Source: Pseudolabrys sp. (GTDB taxonomy: Bacteria; Pseudomonadota; Alphaproteobacteria; Rhizobiales; Xanthobacteraceae). From it: a stretch of 64,000 nucleotides of DNA. The stretch's first letter is position 1. Each line of letters begins with the position of its first letter. The position numbers and the translations under genes were made by a program. The stretch is taken from the NCBI GenBank assembly GCA_017849615.1, contig JAFIGS010000017.1, forward strand, positions 310,001 to 374,000, read 5' to 3'. The notes under the pieces are model-generated. The model saw nothing but the letters and a program-made list of their open reading frames with translations, was not told the origin of the DNA and made no database searches. This document shows, one piece after another, positions 47,264-54,099 of the stretch.

Positions 47264-48485
47264 GCTTGGTCGTGTAGAACAAGACGTAAGGCTTGGCCGA
47301 ATAGGGATCGCGCAGCACGCTCACCCCGGCGCGGTCGACGATCAGATAGCCGCGGGCGAAATCGCCGAAGGCGATCGACAGCGAGTCCGCGGCGATGTCC
47401 GGCATGTCCTCGGCTTCCACCACCGGGAAGGTCATCAGCGAGGCGCGCCCGCCCGCCGCTGCCGGCGGCTGCCACAGATAATGCCCGGTCGAGTCCTTGA
47501 ACTTGCGGATGCTCGCCTGCGTCTTCCGGTTCATGACGAAGCTGGCGTTCTGCCGGTAGCCCGCCTTCAGCGCATAGATCAGATCGACCAGCGTATCCGA
47601 CGGGTTCGAGCCGGCGAAGGCGCCGTCGGCGCCGGAGGCGATGGTGCCGAGATTGCCCCAGCTCCAGGAGGCGTTGGCCACCGTGGTGTAGCTGAGGAAG
47701 CCCTTCGGCTTGTTCGAGCCGTCGCCGGTGATGAAAGCCGTGCCCTCCTGCGCCGCGAACACGGCTTCGACTTCCTGCGCCAGCCACTCCTCGATATTCA
47801 CCGCCGAGTCCTCGAGCAAGGTCGCGGTCGCCGCCGGCTGGGCGTAGATCTCCATCGCCGGGAACGACAGCTGGTCGAGCGTCGCCGACGACGTCTGCGG
47901 CCGCGAGCCGGTCTCGCCGATCCAGCCGACCGAGGGGCCGGCGGTCATGAACGGCTTCTTGTAGACACTGCCCGAGATGGTGCGCACGCCGGCGATCGAG
48001 CGGATCGGCGAGATGGCGGTGAGGCGCCGGCCGATCTCGCTCTCCAGCTCGACCGGCACGGTATAGCCGCCGTCGGCATTGGAGCCGATCGACATCGCTT
48101 TCGCCTCCAGCGTGGCGAGGCCGCCGGCATCGCCGCCGCGCATATAAGCGTCGAACGCCTTCTTGTGTTCGATGGCAGCGGCACTGCGCGCCGCCTTCTG
48201 CTCGCCGCCAAAGGCCGGCCGCGCCGATTTGAGCGCGATATCGTCGAGCTTGCGCTGCTGGACGTCGAGCGCGGCGTTGATGCGGGCGAGCTTGTCCTCG
48301 ATCAGCGCATCGCCGGCGCGCTTCTGCTCGAGCGCCAGGCGCTCGTCATTGCCTTCCTTGAAGGCCTCGAAGGCGCGCATCATCTCGGCATGCGTCACCA
48401 CCGCGTCGTGCGGAATGCCCGACTTGCTCTCGTAGGCCTTGCTATCATAGGCCTTGGTCTCCAGCGTGGTCGTCTCGATATCCAT
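47202..48485 (-). CDS. HK97-type major capsid protein (GTA gp5-like)
   Basis: This 427-aa phage major capsid protein has a coiled-coil delta/scaffold region at the N-terminus (AEMMRAFEAFKEGNDERLAL through LDVQQRKLDDIALKS) up to about residue 115. The HK97 fold follows, with SNADGGYTVPVELESEIGRR, GSRPQTSSATLDQLSFPAME, FITGDGSNKPKGFLSY and ASFVMNRKTQASIRKFKD. The length is normal. The start has an AGGAGA Shine-Dalgarno. The prohead protease gene is 2 kb upstream, with foreign genes between. It appears intact. Confidence 0.93.
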   Translation of the reverse strand: MDIETTTLETKAYDSKAYESKSGIPHDAVVTHAEMMRAFEAFKEGNDERLALEQKRAGDALIEDKLARINAALDVQQRKLDDIALKSARPAFGGEQKAARSAAAIEHKKAFDAYMRGGDAGGLATLEAKAMSIGSNADGGYTVPVELESEIGRRLTAISPIRSIAGVRTISGSVYKKPFMTAGPSVGWIGETGSRPQTSSATLDQLSFPAMEIYAQPAATATLLEDSAVNIEEWLAQEVEAVFAAQEGTAFITGDGSNKPKGFLSYTTVANASWSWGNLGTIASGADGAFAGSNPSDTLVDLIYALKAGYRQNASFVMNRKTQASIRKFKDSTGHYLWQPPAAAGGRASLMTFPVVEAEDMPDIAADSLSIAFGDFARGYLIVDRAGVSVLRDPYSAKPYVLFYTTKRVGGGVQDFDAIKLMKFAAS

Positions 48486-48598
48486 CGTGGTTCTCCTGTT
48501 GAATGGATGTCTCTGGTGCAACGGCAAAACTTCGCTATTCTCGGCCGGCGGGCGCCGGGCGAGTGACACGAACGGCGCGTGAAAAGAGGAAACGCGAC

Positions 48599-49435
48599 GT
48601 GACCACCGAAATCCGTTCGGCGATCGACTTCTATGAGCGCCATCCCATCTCGGCCGACATCATCAAGGCCAAGCTGCTTGCGGCGCGCGGCAACCTGACC
48701 GGCATTTCGCCCGACGAGCTATTCCCGCACGATCAGGATCATTACGGCGGCCTCGACGCCAATGACGCGCTGGCCCGGCGCGCGCAGATCGGCCCCGGCA
48801 TGCGCGTCGCCGATTTCTGCGCCGGCCTGGGGGGCCCGGCGCGCTATCTCGCGCATCGCTACGGCGCCGACGTCACCGGCATCGAGCTCACGCCCGCGCG
48901 CGTGCGCGGCGCGGCGGACCTCACGGCGCTTGCCGGCTTGAGCGACCGCGTTCGCGTCATCGAAGGCAATGTCATGGCGGTGCCGCTCGGCGATCAAAGC
49001 GTCGACGCCGTCGTGAGCCAGGAGGCCTTCCTCCATGTGCCGGATAAATCGAAGGCGCTGGCCGAGGCGCATCGCATTCTCAAGAGCGGCGGCCGCCTCG
49101 CCTTCACCGACTGGGTGGCGCACCGGCCACTGGGGAAAGACGATGCCGAACTGATGTGGGCCGGCATGGCCGCCACCAATCTCTACGACATCCCCGCCTA
49201 CAAAACGCTGATCGAAGCCGCCGGCTTCACGGTGACGTCGGTGGACGATCTCACCGCCGACTGGGCGGAGATCCTGAAAGTCCGCCTGGCTATGTATCAG
49301 AAGCTGCGCGGCGAAACGCTGGCGGCCGGCACCGTGTCAGGCCACGACGCCTTCTATGAAAGCTATGTCCGCTTCGTCGAACTGGTCAGCGAAGGCGCGC
49401 TCGGCGGCGCAAGGTTCGCGGCGGTGAAGGGGTAG
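48599..49435 (+). CDS. SAM-dependent methyltransferase
   Basis: This 278-aa class I methyltransferase starts with GTG at 48599, eight bases after AGAGGA. The SAM-binding motif I is VADFCAGLGGPARYLAHRYG near residues 66-85. Later motifs are GNVMAVPLGDQSVDAVVSQE and LKSGGRLAFTDWV. It resembles the cyclopropane/sterol- or UbiE-like small-molecule group, so the substrate is unlikely to be DNA. It is on the opposite strand inside the phage-like cluster, between capsid and cassette 3, and its stop is 3 bp from the end of the DUF2019 gene. Confidence 0.88.
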   Translation: MTTEIRSAIDFYERHPISADIIKAKLLAARGNLTGISPDELFPHDQDHYGGLDANDALARRAQIGPGMRVADFCAGLGGPARYLAHRYGADVTGIELTPARVRGAADLTALAGLSDRVRVIEGNVMAVPLGDQSVDAVVSQEAFLHVPDKSKALAEAHRILKSGGRLAFTDWVAHRPLGKDDAELMWAGMAATNLYDIPAYKTLIEAAGFTVTSVDDLTADWAEILKVRLAMYQKLRGETLAAGTVSGHDAFYESYVRFVELVSEGALGGARFAAVKG

Positions 49436-49438
49436 CGG

Positions 49439-49807
49439 CTAGGTCGGCTCGAAGATTCCCTGATCCAGCGCCCAGAGGCACATACCAGCATCGGGGCCCT
49501 GTGGCGATTCTTCCGTTGCACGTATGACTTCAAGCAATTGCCGAGCCTCCTTGGGCGCAACAGCCAACGTTTCTTTCGCTGCCATCAATCGCACCTGAGG
49601 ATTGGGATGATCATAGAGCGGAAGAAAGGCGGTGCGCTGATCTCCAGGACGTGTCTTCAGCTCATCCGCCACGGCGAACATATCCTTGATCAGACGATTT
49701 TCCTTGGCGAGTTCACCGCGTAATTCGGCTTCATATTGTCCCAGGCACAATTCGATAAATCGTTGGACCAAAGCCCCTACTGACATTGATCGAAGATCCA
49801 CTCTCAT
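49439..49807 (-). CDS. DUF2019 protein, putative immunity of toxin-like cassette 3
   Basis: This 122-aa protein matches DUF2019, a short HEAT-like helical family. VADELKTRPGDQRTAFLPLY is followed by DHPNPQVRLMAAKETLAVAP and ends DAGMCLWALDQGIFEPT. Its start codon overlaps the stop of the cassette-3 gene by four bases (ATGA), so the two are translationally coupled. Small HEAT-like proteins directly after toxin genes often act as immunity proteins. DUF2019 members also occur alone, so the role is an inference from position. Confidence 0.75.
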   Translation of the reverse strand: MRVDLRSMSVGALVQRFIELCLGQYEAELRGELAKENRLIKDMFAVADELKTRPGDQRTAFLPLYDHPNPQVRLMAAKETLAVAPKEARQLLEVIRATEESPQGPDAGMCLWALDQGIFEPT

Positions 49808-50552
49808 GGCTTGAGAACCCTATTATCTATCAAGGCTCTGATACCCACACTTCGACGCTCATCCCAGCTTTTGTCGCGCAGATATTCACGCGGCGAGAGA
49901 TTGCCGAACTCTCTATTTGGCCGCTGGTACCACGCATTTATGTCTTCGTGCCGCATCGTCGGGATACGCACCACATTGTCCCGACCTTCGATCATCGATC
50001 TCGGGAATCCGCCGTCGCGCTCGGCCGATGTTCGTTCGACGATATGGTGATCCTGATAACCCGCCTTTGACGTGTTCGACACGGCATCCTGCAATTCTTG
50101 CATGGATTTCGGCGGGTCGCGATAGGAGTCTATCTTGGCGTGGTACTCATGGATCCAGGATGCCGCATTATACAAACCCTCGGCAATCGTTACCGAGGGT
50201 CCAAGCCGCCTTGCTATTCTTTTTAGAGCTGCAGTGCGGTCGGTCGACAGAGGTGGCCGCTCTTTCGGTACCTCTGGCAAACTACCGGCCGTCCCGTTGG
50301 GTGGAGGGCTCGACCCTCCTGCCGTGCCTGCTCCTCCTGTCCACTGCCCCCGCCCGGATTGCCTTTCGGCACACGCGGCTGATCGGGTCCAAAACCGGCT
50401 TTCGAGGCGATCCGCAGCGCCACGCCATGCCGGCGCATCGCGCGCTCCAGGCGCGTCTCCGCGGCCAGGCGCTTCAGTTCGCTCAGCGCGCAGGCGAGCT
50501 GCTGCAGCGTCAGCCGGCGCTGCCATAGAAGATCGACAAGGTCCTCCCGCAT
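49804..50552 (-). pseudogene. Toxin-like cassette 3, HNH-like C-terminal domain, frameshifted
   Basis: The frame starts MREDLVDLLWQRRLTLQQLA at 50552 and reaches FGPDQPRVPKGNPGGG. At a run of five C on the plus strand (50347-50351) it shifts and misses the expected GGQWTGG. The other frame supplies that motif and continues through SLPEVPKERPPLSTDRTAAL to a nuclease-like end, GYQDHHIVERTSAERDGGF, RDNVVRIPTMRHEDINAWY and SPREYLRDKSWDERRSVGI. One extra base in the run would restore a ~249-codon gene. It may be broken, phase-variable or a sequence error. Confidence 0.6.
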
Positions 50553-50556
50553 CGCA

Positions 50557-51183
50557 TCACCCCGCCCGCCGCCGTCGCAGGCGTTCGACGCGCGGCGGCG
50601 CCGGCGGCCGCGGCGACGCGATGGCCGCCGCGCCCTCGCCCGCGAGCATCGCGCGCCACTCATTCTCCGCGCGCGTGCGCGCGAATGAAGGACGCCGGGA
50701 GGCAGCGTCCTTCACCGCATGCACGCGCGCGCCCGCCAGCAGCGGGAACGTGACGATGGAAATCTCCCAGAGATCCACCGCGAGCAGCGCGCGCACCCGC
50801 GTCCTGGGATCAATGCGGCCCTTCACGGTGCGAAAGCCGATCGACAGGCCGTCGATGGCGCCGGAGCGGATCAGCACCAGCAGCTCGCGGCCGCGCGCCA
50901 CTTCGGGGATGAGCCTGCCGCGCGCGTAAAGCCCGCGCCCGTCCTCGCGCAGCTCGAGCCAGACGCCGACCGGCTCGGCCGGGTCGTGCTGAAACAGCAT
51001 CGGCACGCGATGCACGCTCTTCTGCCGCAGCGTCTGCGCGAAGGCGCCGCGCACCACCATGTCGCGCGCCTGATCGATGGCGCCGAACAGCGAGGCGTAG
51101 CCTTCCACGGTGCCGTCCTCGTGAATGCGCGTCTTCGGCGCGAACACGGAGGCGATGGTGGGTTCGGTGGAGAGTGCGAGCAT
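50557..51183 (-). CDS. HK97 family prohead protease (GTA gp4-like)
   Basis: This 208-aa protease matures the capsid by cleaving scaffold peptides. Family landmarks are IHEDGTVEGYASLFGAIDQA, the catalytic His region PMLFQHDPAEPVGVWLELRE and the Ser region GAIDGLSIGFRTVKGR. The C-terminal tail is Arg/Pro-rich. It lies 4 bp before the cassette-3 gene. Upstream is a 150-bp interspersed repeat. Confidence 0.9.
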   Translation of the reverse strand: MLALSTEPTIASVFAPKTRIHEDGTVEGYASLFGAIDQARDMVVRGAFAQTLRQKSVHRVPMLFQHDPAEPVGVWLELREDGRGLYARGRLIPEVARGRELLVLIRSGAIDGLSIGFRTVKGRIDPRTRVRALLAVDLWEISIVTFPLLAGARVHAVKDAASRRPSFARTRAENEWRAMLAGEGAAAIASPRPPAPPRVERLRRRRAG

Positions 51184-51189
51184 GAGGCG

Positions 51190-51333
51190 CTCCGGACATG
51201 CGTGTCCCGGGCACGCAGCAGCACGCCAGTGCTGCGGCGCAGACCCGGGACCCAGAAAAATTGCGATGAATCATGGGTCCCGGTTCTGCGGCGCACCGCG
51301 CAAGTGCGCCGCGCCGCGCCCGGGACACGGGAG
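51190..51333. repeat. Interspersed repeat, type F
   Basis: GTGTCCCGGGC / GCCCGGGACAC at the ends and GACCCGGGACCCAG / CTGGGTCCCGG-like blocks in the middle form a long imperfect palindrome. It lies between the protease gene and a small phage gene. A partial copy of its right end (GTGCGCTGCGCCGCGCCCGGGAC) is at 51832-51854. Confidence 0.7.
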
Positions 51334-51336
51334 CGG

Positions 51337-51519
51337 TTACTTCCTGCCGCGCTTCGCTTTCATCTTCGGCGCACGCGGTGCCGCGCTCCTGCGTCTGCTG
51401 GCGCGGTCGAGGTGATCGAGAAACTCGCGAAACACGTCGAGGTGGTCGCGGCGGGGCGAATTGGCTTCCTTGGTCTCGCGCTTGATCGAGCGCAGCACGG
51501 TATGCAACGTGTCCATCAT
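51337..51519 (-). CDS. Small basic phage protein
   Basis: This 60-aa product starts MMDTLHTVLRSIKRETKEAN after GGAG seven bases upstream, overlapping the previous gene's stop. It is helical and ends in a strongly basic tail (RASRRRSAAPRAPKMKAKRG). It sits between portal and protease, where GTA clusters carry small genes of unknown role. Confidence 0.65.
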   Translation of the reverse strand: MMDTLHTVLRSIKRETKEANSPRRDHLDVFREFLDHLDRASRRRSAAPRAPKMKAKRGRK

Positions 51520-51713
51520 CGATCTCCTGAGCGGTCCTTGAAGATGTCGTTGAAGCGCGCCAGTTCGCGCACGAAGTCGTCGAAGCGCCGGATCGCGGCG
51601 GTAAGTTCGCGCAAGGCGAACCCGGCCAGCGCCGTCGCCGTCAGCGCCCACATCAGCAGCGCCACATGGGCGAGGTCGCCGCGCGCGGAGAAGGTCTCGA
51701 TAATGTCGGGCAT
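51516..51713 (-). CDS. Small membrane protein (GTA gp3.5-like position)
   Basis: This 65-aa product from ATG 51713 (or 74 aa from 51740) has one transmembrane helix, HVALLMWALTATALAGFAL, followed by a charged helix (RELTAAIRRFDDFVRELARF). Its position between portal and protease matches the small gp3.5 gene of RcGTA-like clusters. The stop overlaps the start of the next gene, so the two are coupled. Confidence 0.65.
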   Translation of the reverse strand: MPDIIETFSARGDLAHVALLMWALTATALAGFALRELTAAIRRFDDFVRELARFNDIFKDRSGDR

Positions 51714-51738
51714 CGCTTGCCACTCACGCGAGGTCGTC

Positions 51739-51820
51739 ATCGTCCGCGAAAGCGGACGATCCAGCCCTTGAGGCGAGTGCTGCAAGCGCTGGATCCCCGC
51801 CTGCGCGGGGATGACCCGAG
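51739..51820. repeat. Interspersed repeat, type G
   Basis: A CGTCCGC-GAAA-GCGGACG hairpin is joined to a CCCCGC-CTGC-GCGGGG hairpin with CTGGATC between them. This is the common CGCTGGATCCCCGCCTGCGCGGGGATGAC-type alphaproteobacterial repeat. It lies just after the portal gene. Confidence 0.7.
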
Positions 51821-51827
51821 AAAATCG

Positions 51828-53042
51828 CTAGTGCGCTGCGCCGCGCCCGGGACAAGGGCTACACCGCGTCGCCGCCTTCGAGCGCGCCGTAACCCGTCGC
51901 CGCGCGTTTCTCGTTGACGTGAGGAACGGCGCCTTGGTGACGCGCTCCCACAAGGCGGCGCGGTCGGCGCTGAGCGCCTCGATGCGATCGATATCGACCG
52001 CGAGCGTGAGCGCATGGCCGCCGAAGCCTGGCGCCAGCCACTGCGCCAGCGCCGCGCCGATGCGGTTCGCCAGAGGCAGCACGCTGGCGCGCCAGAACAC
52101 GCGGTTGGCCTCGGCGTAATTCGAATAGGTGTTGTCGCCGGGAATGGCGAGCAGCATGGGCGGCACGCCGAAGGCCAGCGCGATCTCGCGCGCCGCGGCG
52201 TTCTTGGCCTCCATGAAGTCCATGTCCTTGGGCGTCAGCGACATCGCCTTCCAGTCGAGCCCGCCTTCGAGCAGCATCGGCCGCCCGGCATTGATGGCGC
52301 CCCGATAGTCGTCGTCCAGTTGCTTCTTCAGCCGCTCGAACTGGTTGTCGTTCATCACGGCGCCTTCGGCGCCGGAATAGAGCAGCGCGCCGGATGGCCG
52401 CGCCGCGTTGTCGAGCAGCGCCTTGTTCCAGGCCGTCGCCGAATTGTGGGTATCGACCGCGGTCGCCGCCGCCTCAAGCGGGCTCAGGCCATAATAATCG
52501 TCGAGCGGGTTGAACAAGGTCAGATGCAGGATCGGCGGCGGCCCGCTTGCACCCGCGCCCTCCTGCGCGAAGCGCACGGTGTTGCCGGCCACGGTGTAGT
52601 CGAAAGCCGCCGGCCAGCCATCGGCGCCCGGCACCACCTTCATGCGATCGGGCCGCAAGGCATAAAGTTCGCGCGGCGCGCTCTCCACGCTCACCGCCTC
52701 GACATAGGCGTTGCCGGCCAGCATCAGATGCGCCGCGATGGCCTCGAGCAGAGCCGGCCCATCCTGGCGCGGGTTGGGCCGCGCGAGGAGATCGAGCAAG
52801 GGATGCGCGGTGAGTTCGCTGGCGCCGTCATACAGCGCGAAAGACACCGAGCCGACCGCCTCCGCGGTCAGCCGCACCGCGCGGTGCACGATGGCGTTGC
52901 GCGTATAGCCCGCGCGCGTCAGCGCCGCGTAATCGCGCGGCGTCCAGCGGGCGCGGCCGCCGCTTTCGAGCGCGATCAGCCGCGCGGCGCGCGAGGCCTT
53001 GTGCTCCGGGGGACGCAGCAGTCTCTTGAGTGTTTCGAGCAT
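51828..53042 (-). CDS. Phage portal protein (GTA gp3-like), frameshifted near its end
   Basis: This 404-aa HK97-type portal forms the head vertex ring. Landmarks are RAVRLTAEAVGSVSFALYDG, HLMLAGNAYVEAV, LTPKDMDFMEAKNAAAREIA and FGVPPMLLAIPGDNTYSNYA. It starts MLETLKRLLRPPEHK at 53042. Near 51925 a one-base loss changes the frame; the normal ending VNEKRAATGYGALEGGDAV is readable in the other frame, with its stop at 51859. The actual frame ends in repeat-derived, Arg-rich residues. The start codon directly abuts a terminator, with no Shine-Dalgarno. Confidence 0.85.
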   Translation of the reverse strand: MLETLKRLLRPPEHKASRAARLIALESGGRARWTPRDYAALTRAGYTRNAIVHRAVRLTAEAVGSVSFALYDGASELTAHPLLDLLARPNPRQDGPALLEAIAAHLMLAGNAYVEAVSVESAPRELYALRPDRMKVVPGADGWPAAFDYTVAGNTVRFAQEGAGASGPPPILHLTLFNPLDDYYGLSPLEAAATAVDTHNSATAWNKALLDNAARPSGALLYSGAEGAVMNDNQFERLKKQLDDDYRGAINAGRPMLLEGGLDWKAMSLTPKDMDFMEAKNAAAREIALAFGVPPMLLAIPGDNTYSNYAEANRVFWRASVLPLANRIGAALAQWLAPGFGGHALTLAVDIDRIEALSADRAALWERVTKAPFLTSTRNARRRVTARSKAATRCSPCPGRGAAH

Positions 53043-53043
53043 G

Positions 53044-53070
53044 AAAAAAGCCCGCCGTCGCCGGCGGGCT
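53044..53070 (-). terminator. Intrinsic terminator abutting the portal start codon
   Basis: On the minus strand a perfect 9-bp stem AGCCCGCCG-GCGA-CGGCGGGCT is followed by five more T, a C and then the portal ATG. It ends transcription of the cargo gene at 53116-53748. It also leaves the portal gene without an upstream leader or ribosome binding site. Confidence 0.85.
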
Positions 53071-53115
53071 CCTCTGTTGGTTGTCGCTGACACCCGGCGG
53101 TCGCCGGGCTCGTCA

Positions 53116-53748
53116 CTAGTTCGACGCCACCCGCGAGGCATGCGGATTGACGATGGCATAGCCGGCGATCGAGCGGACATGCCGGCGCGTCTTGCCGCCG
53201 CCGGAATTGCCGTCATGCACCAGCCACTGATTGCCTTCGACATGGCTCATCAGCACGAACACATGGCCGGAACGCGCGGCCACCATGCCGGGCGCCGCCT
53301 GGGTGCGCGGGAACTTGCGGACCCAGTTGGCCGCGAGATTGAGATCCTTGCGGATCTCGCCGAACACATAGAGCGAAGCCTCGCAGCCGCAGAAGCGGTG
53401 CGGGCATCCCGAAGGCCGGCCGCCGAGAACGACGGCGTTGCCGTTGGCGTCCACCTGCGCCTCGCGGCGGGCTTCGGCGCGCGCCGTGTAGGCCTCGTTC
53501 GTTTCAGCAATGCGCCCGCGACGCGCCTGGCGCGAACCGGCTGCACCGGCCTGCCTGGATTGCGTCGACTGGCGTGCGGCCACCGCGGTCGGGCTGTCGG
53601 AACAGCCGCGTTGGTCGCACGATACTTGCGCTACCGGCGCCTGTGCCTGCTGGCGATGTTTCGGTCTGGCATCGGCGCTCGTCGCCGCGGCCGTGATCGA
53701 AGCGATCGTCAAGATCGCAAGTGCAGCTCGTTTCAATATCCCGGTCAC
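53116..53748 (-). CDS. Secreted cysteine-protease-like (NlpC/P60- or CHAP-like) protein, tentative
   Basis: This ~210-aa precursor starts with GTG at 53748, followed by a signal peptide (KRAALAILTIASITAAATSADA). A Gln/Ala/Arg-rich linker precedes a C-terminal domain. That domain begins SGCPHRFCGCEASLYVFGEI, with candidate catalytic Cys, and continues RSGHVFVLMSHVEGNQWLVH, with candidate His. The Cys-then-His spacing recalls NlpC/P60 or CHAP hydrolases that cut peptidoglycan, but the assignment is weak. Similar proteins occur alone in Bradyrhizobiaceae as far as I recall. It has its own promoter and terminator, so it is cargo placed between TerL and portal. Confidence 0.6.
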   Translation of the reverse strand: MTGILKRAALAILTIASITAAATSADARPKHRQQAQAPVAQVSCDQRGCSDSPTAVAARQSTQSRQAGAAGSRQARRGRIAETNEAYTARAEARREAQVDANGNAVVLGGRPSGCPHRFCGCEASLYVFGEIRKDLNLAANWVRKFPRTQAAPGMVAARSGHVFVLMSHVEGNQWLVHDGNSGGGKTRRHVRSIAGYAIVNPHASRVASN

Positions 53749-53920
53749 CTGTCTTGAAGGGCGGCATTGGCGCCGCTGAGGGAAGGAAGCGGCAGGACAG
53801 CCGCGTCTGTTTGAGGCCCCCTTCCGCCGCCTCAATGTGACCAAAACATGACGAGCGCGAGCATGACTCCGGCGCTGAGCTATGCATGTTAACGATTGTG
53901 TCGCGAAAAGGCACATTCGG

Positions 53921-53949
53921 AATAAACAACTGCGATAAAACAACGTCAA
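53921..53949 (-). promoter_or_regulatory. Sigma-70-like promoter for the 53116-53748 gene
   Basis: On the minus strand TTGACG (53949-53944) and TTTATT (53926-53921) are 17 bp apart. Transcription would begin near 53914 and leave a ~165-nt leader before the GTG start. The rest of the 53749-54099 gap holds no gene that I can support. Confidence 0.5.
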
Positions 53950-54099
53950 TTCACGCCATGAGCACATTCTCGCCGTGAAATATTATTGTCCGTGGCGGCA
54001 CCGATTATCGCGCATGAGTAGCAGGATTTACCGCTCTTAACCGTGCAATCCGTCTCACTCCGGGGCATGCGCGTGCATCGCGCGCTTCAAGCGGTGACA

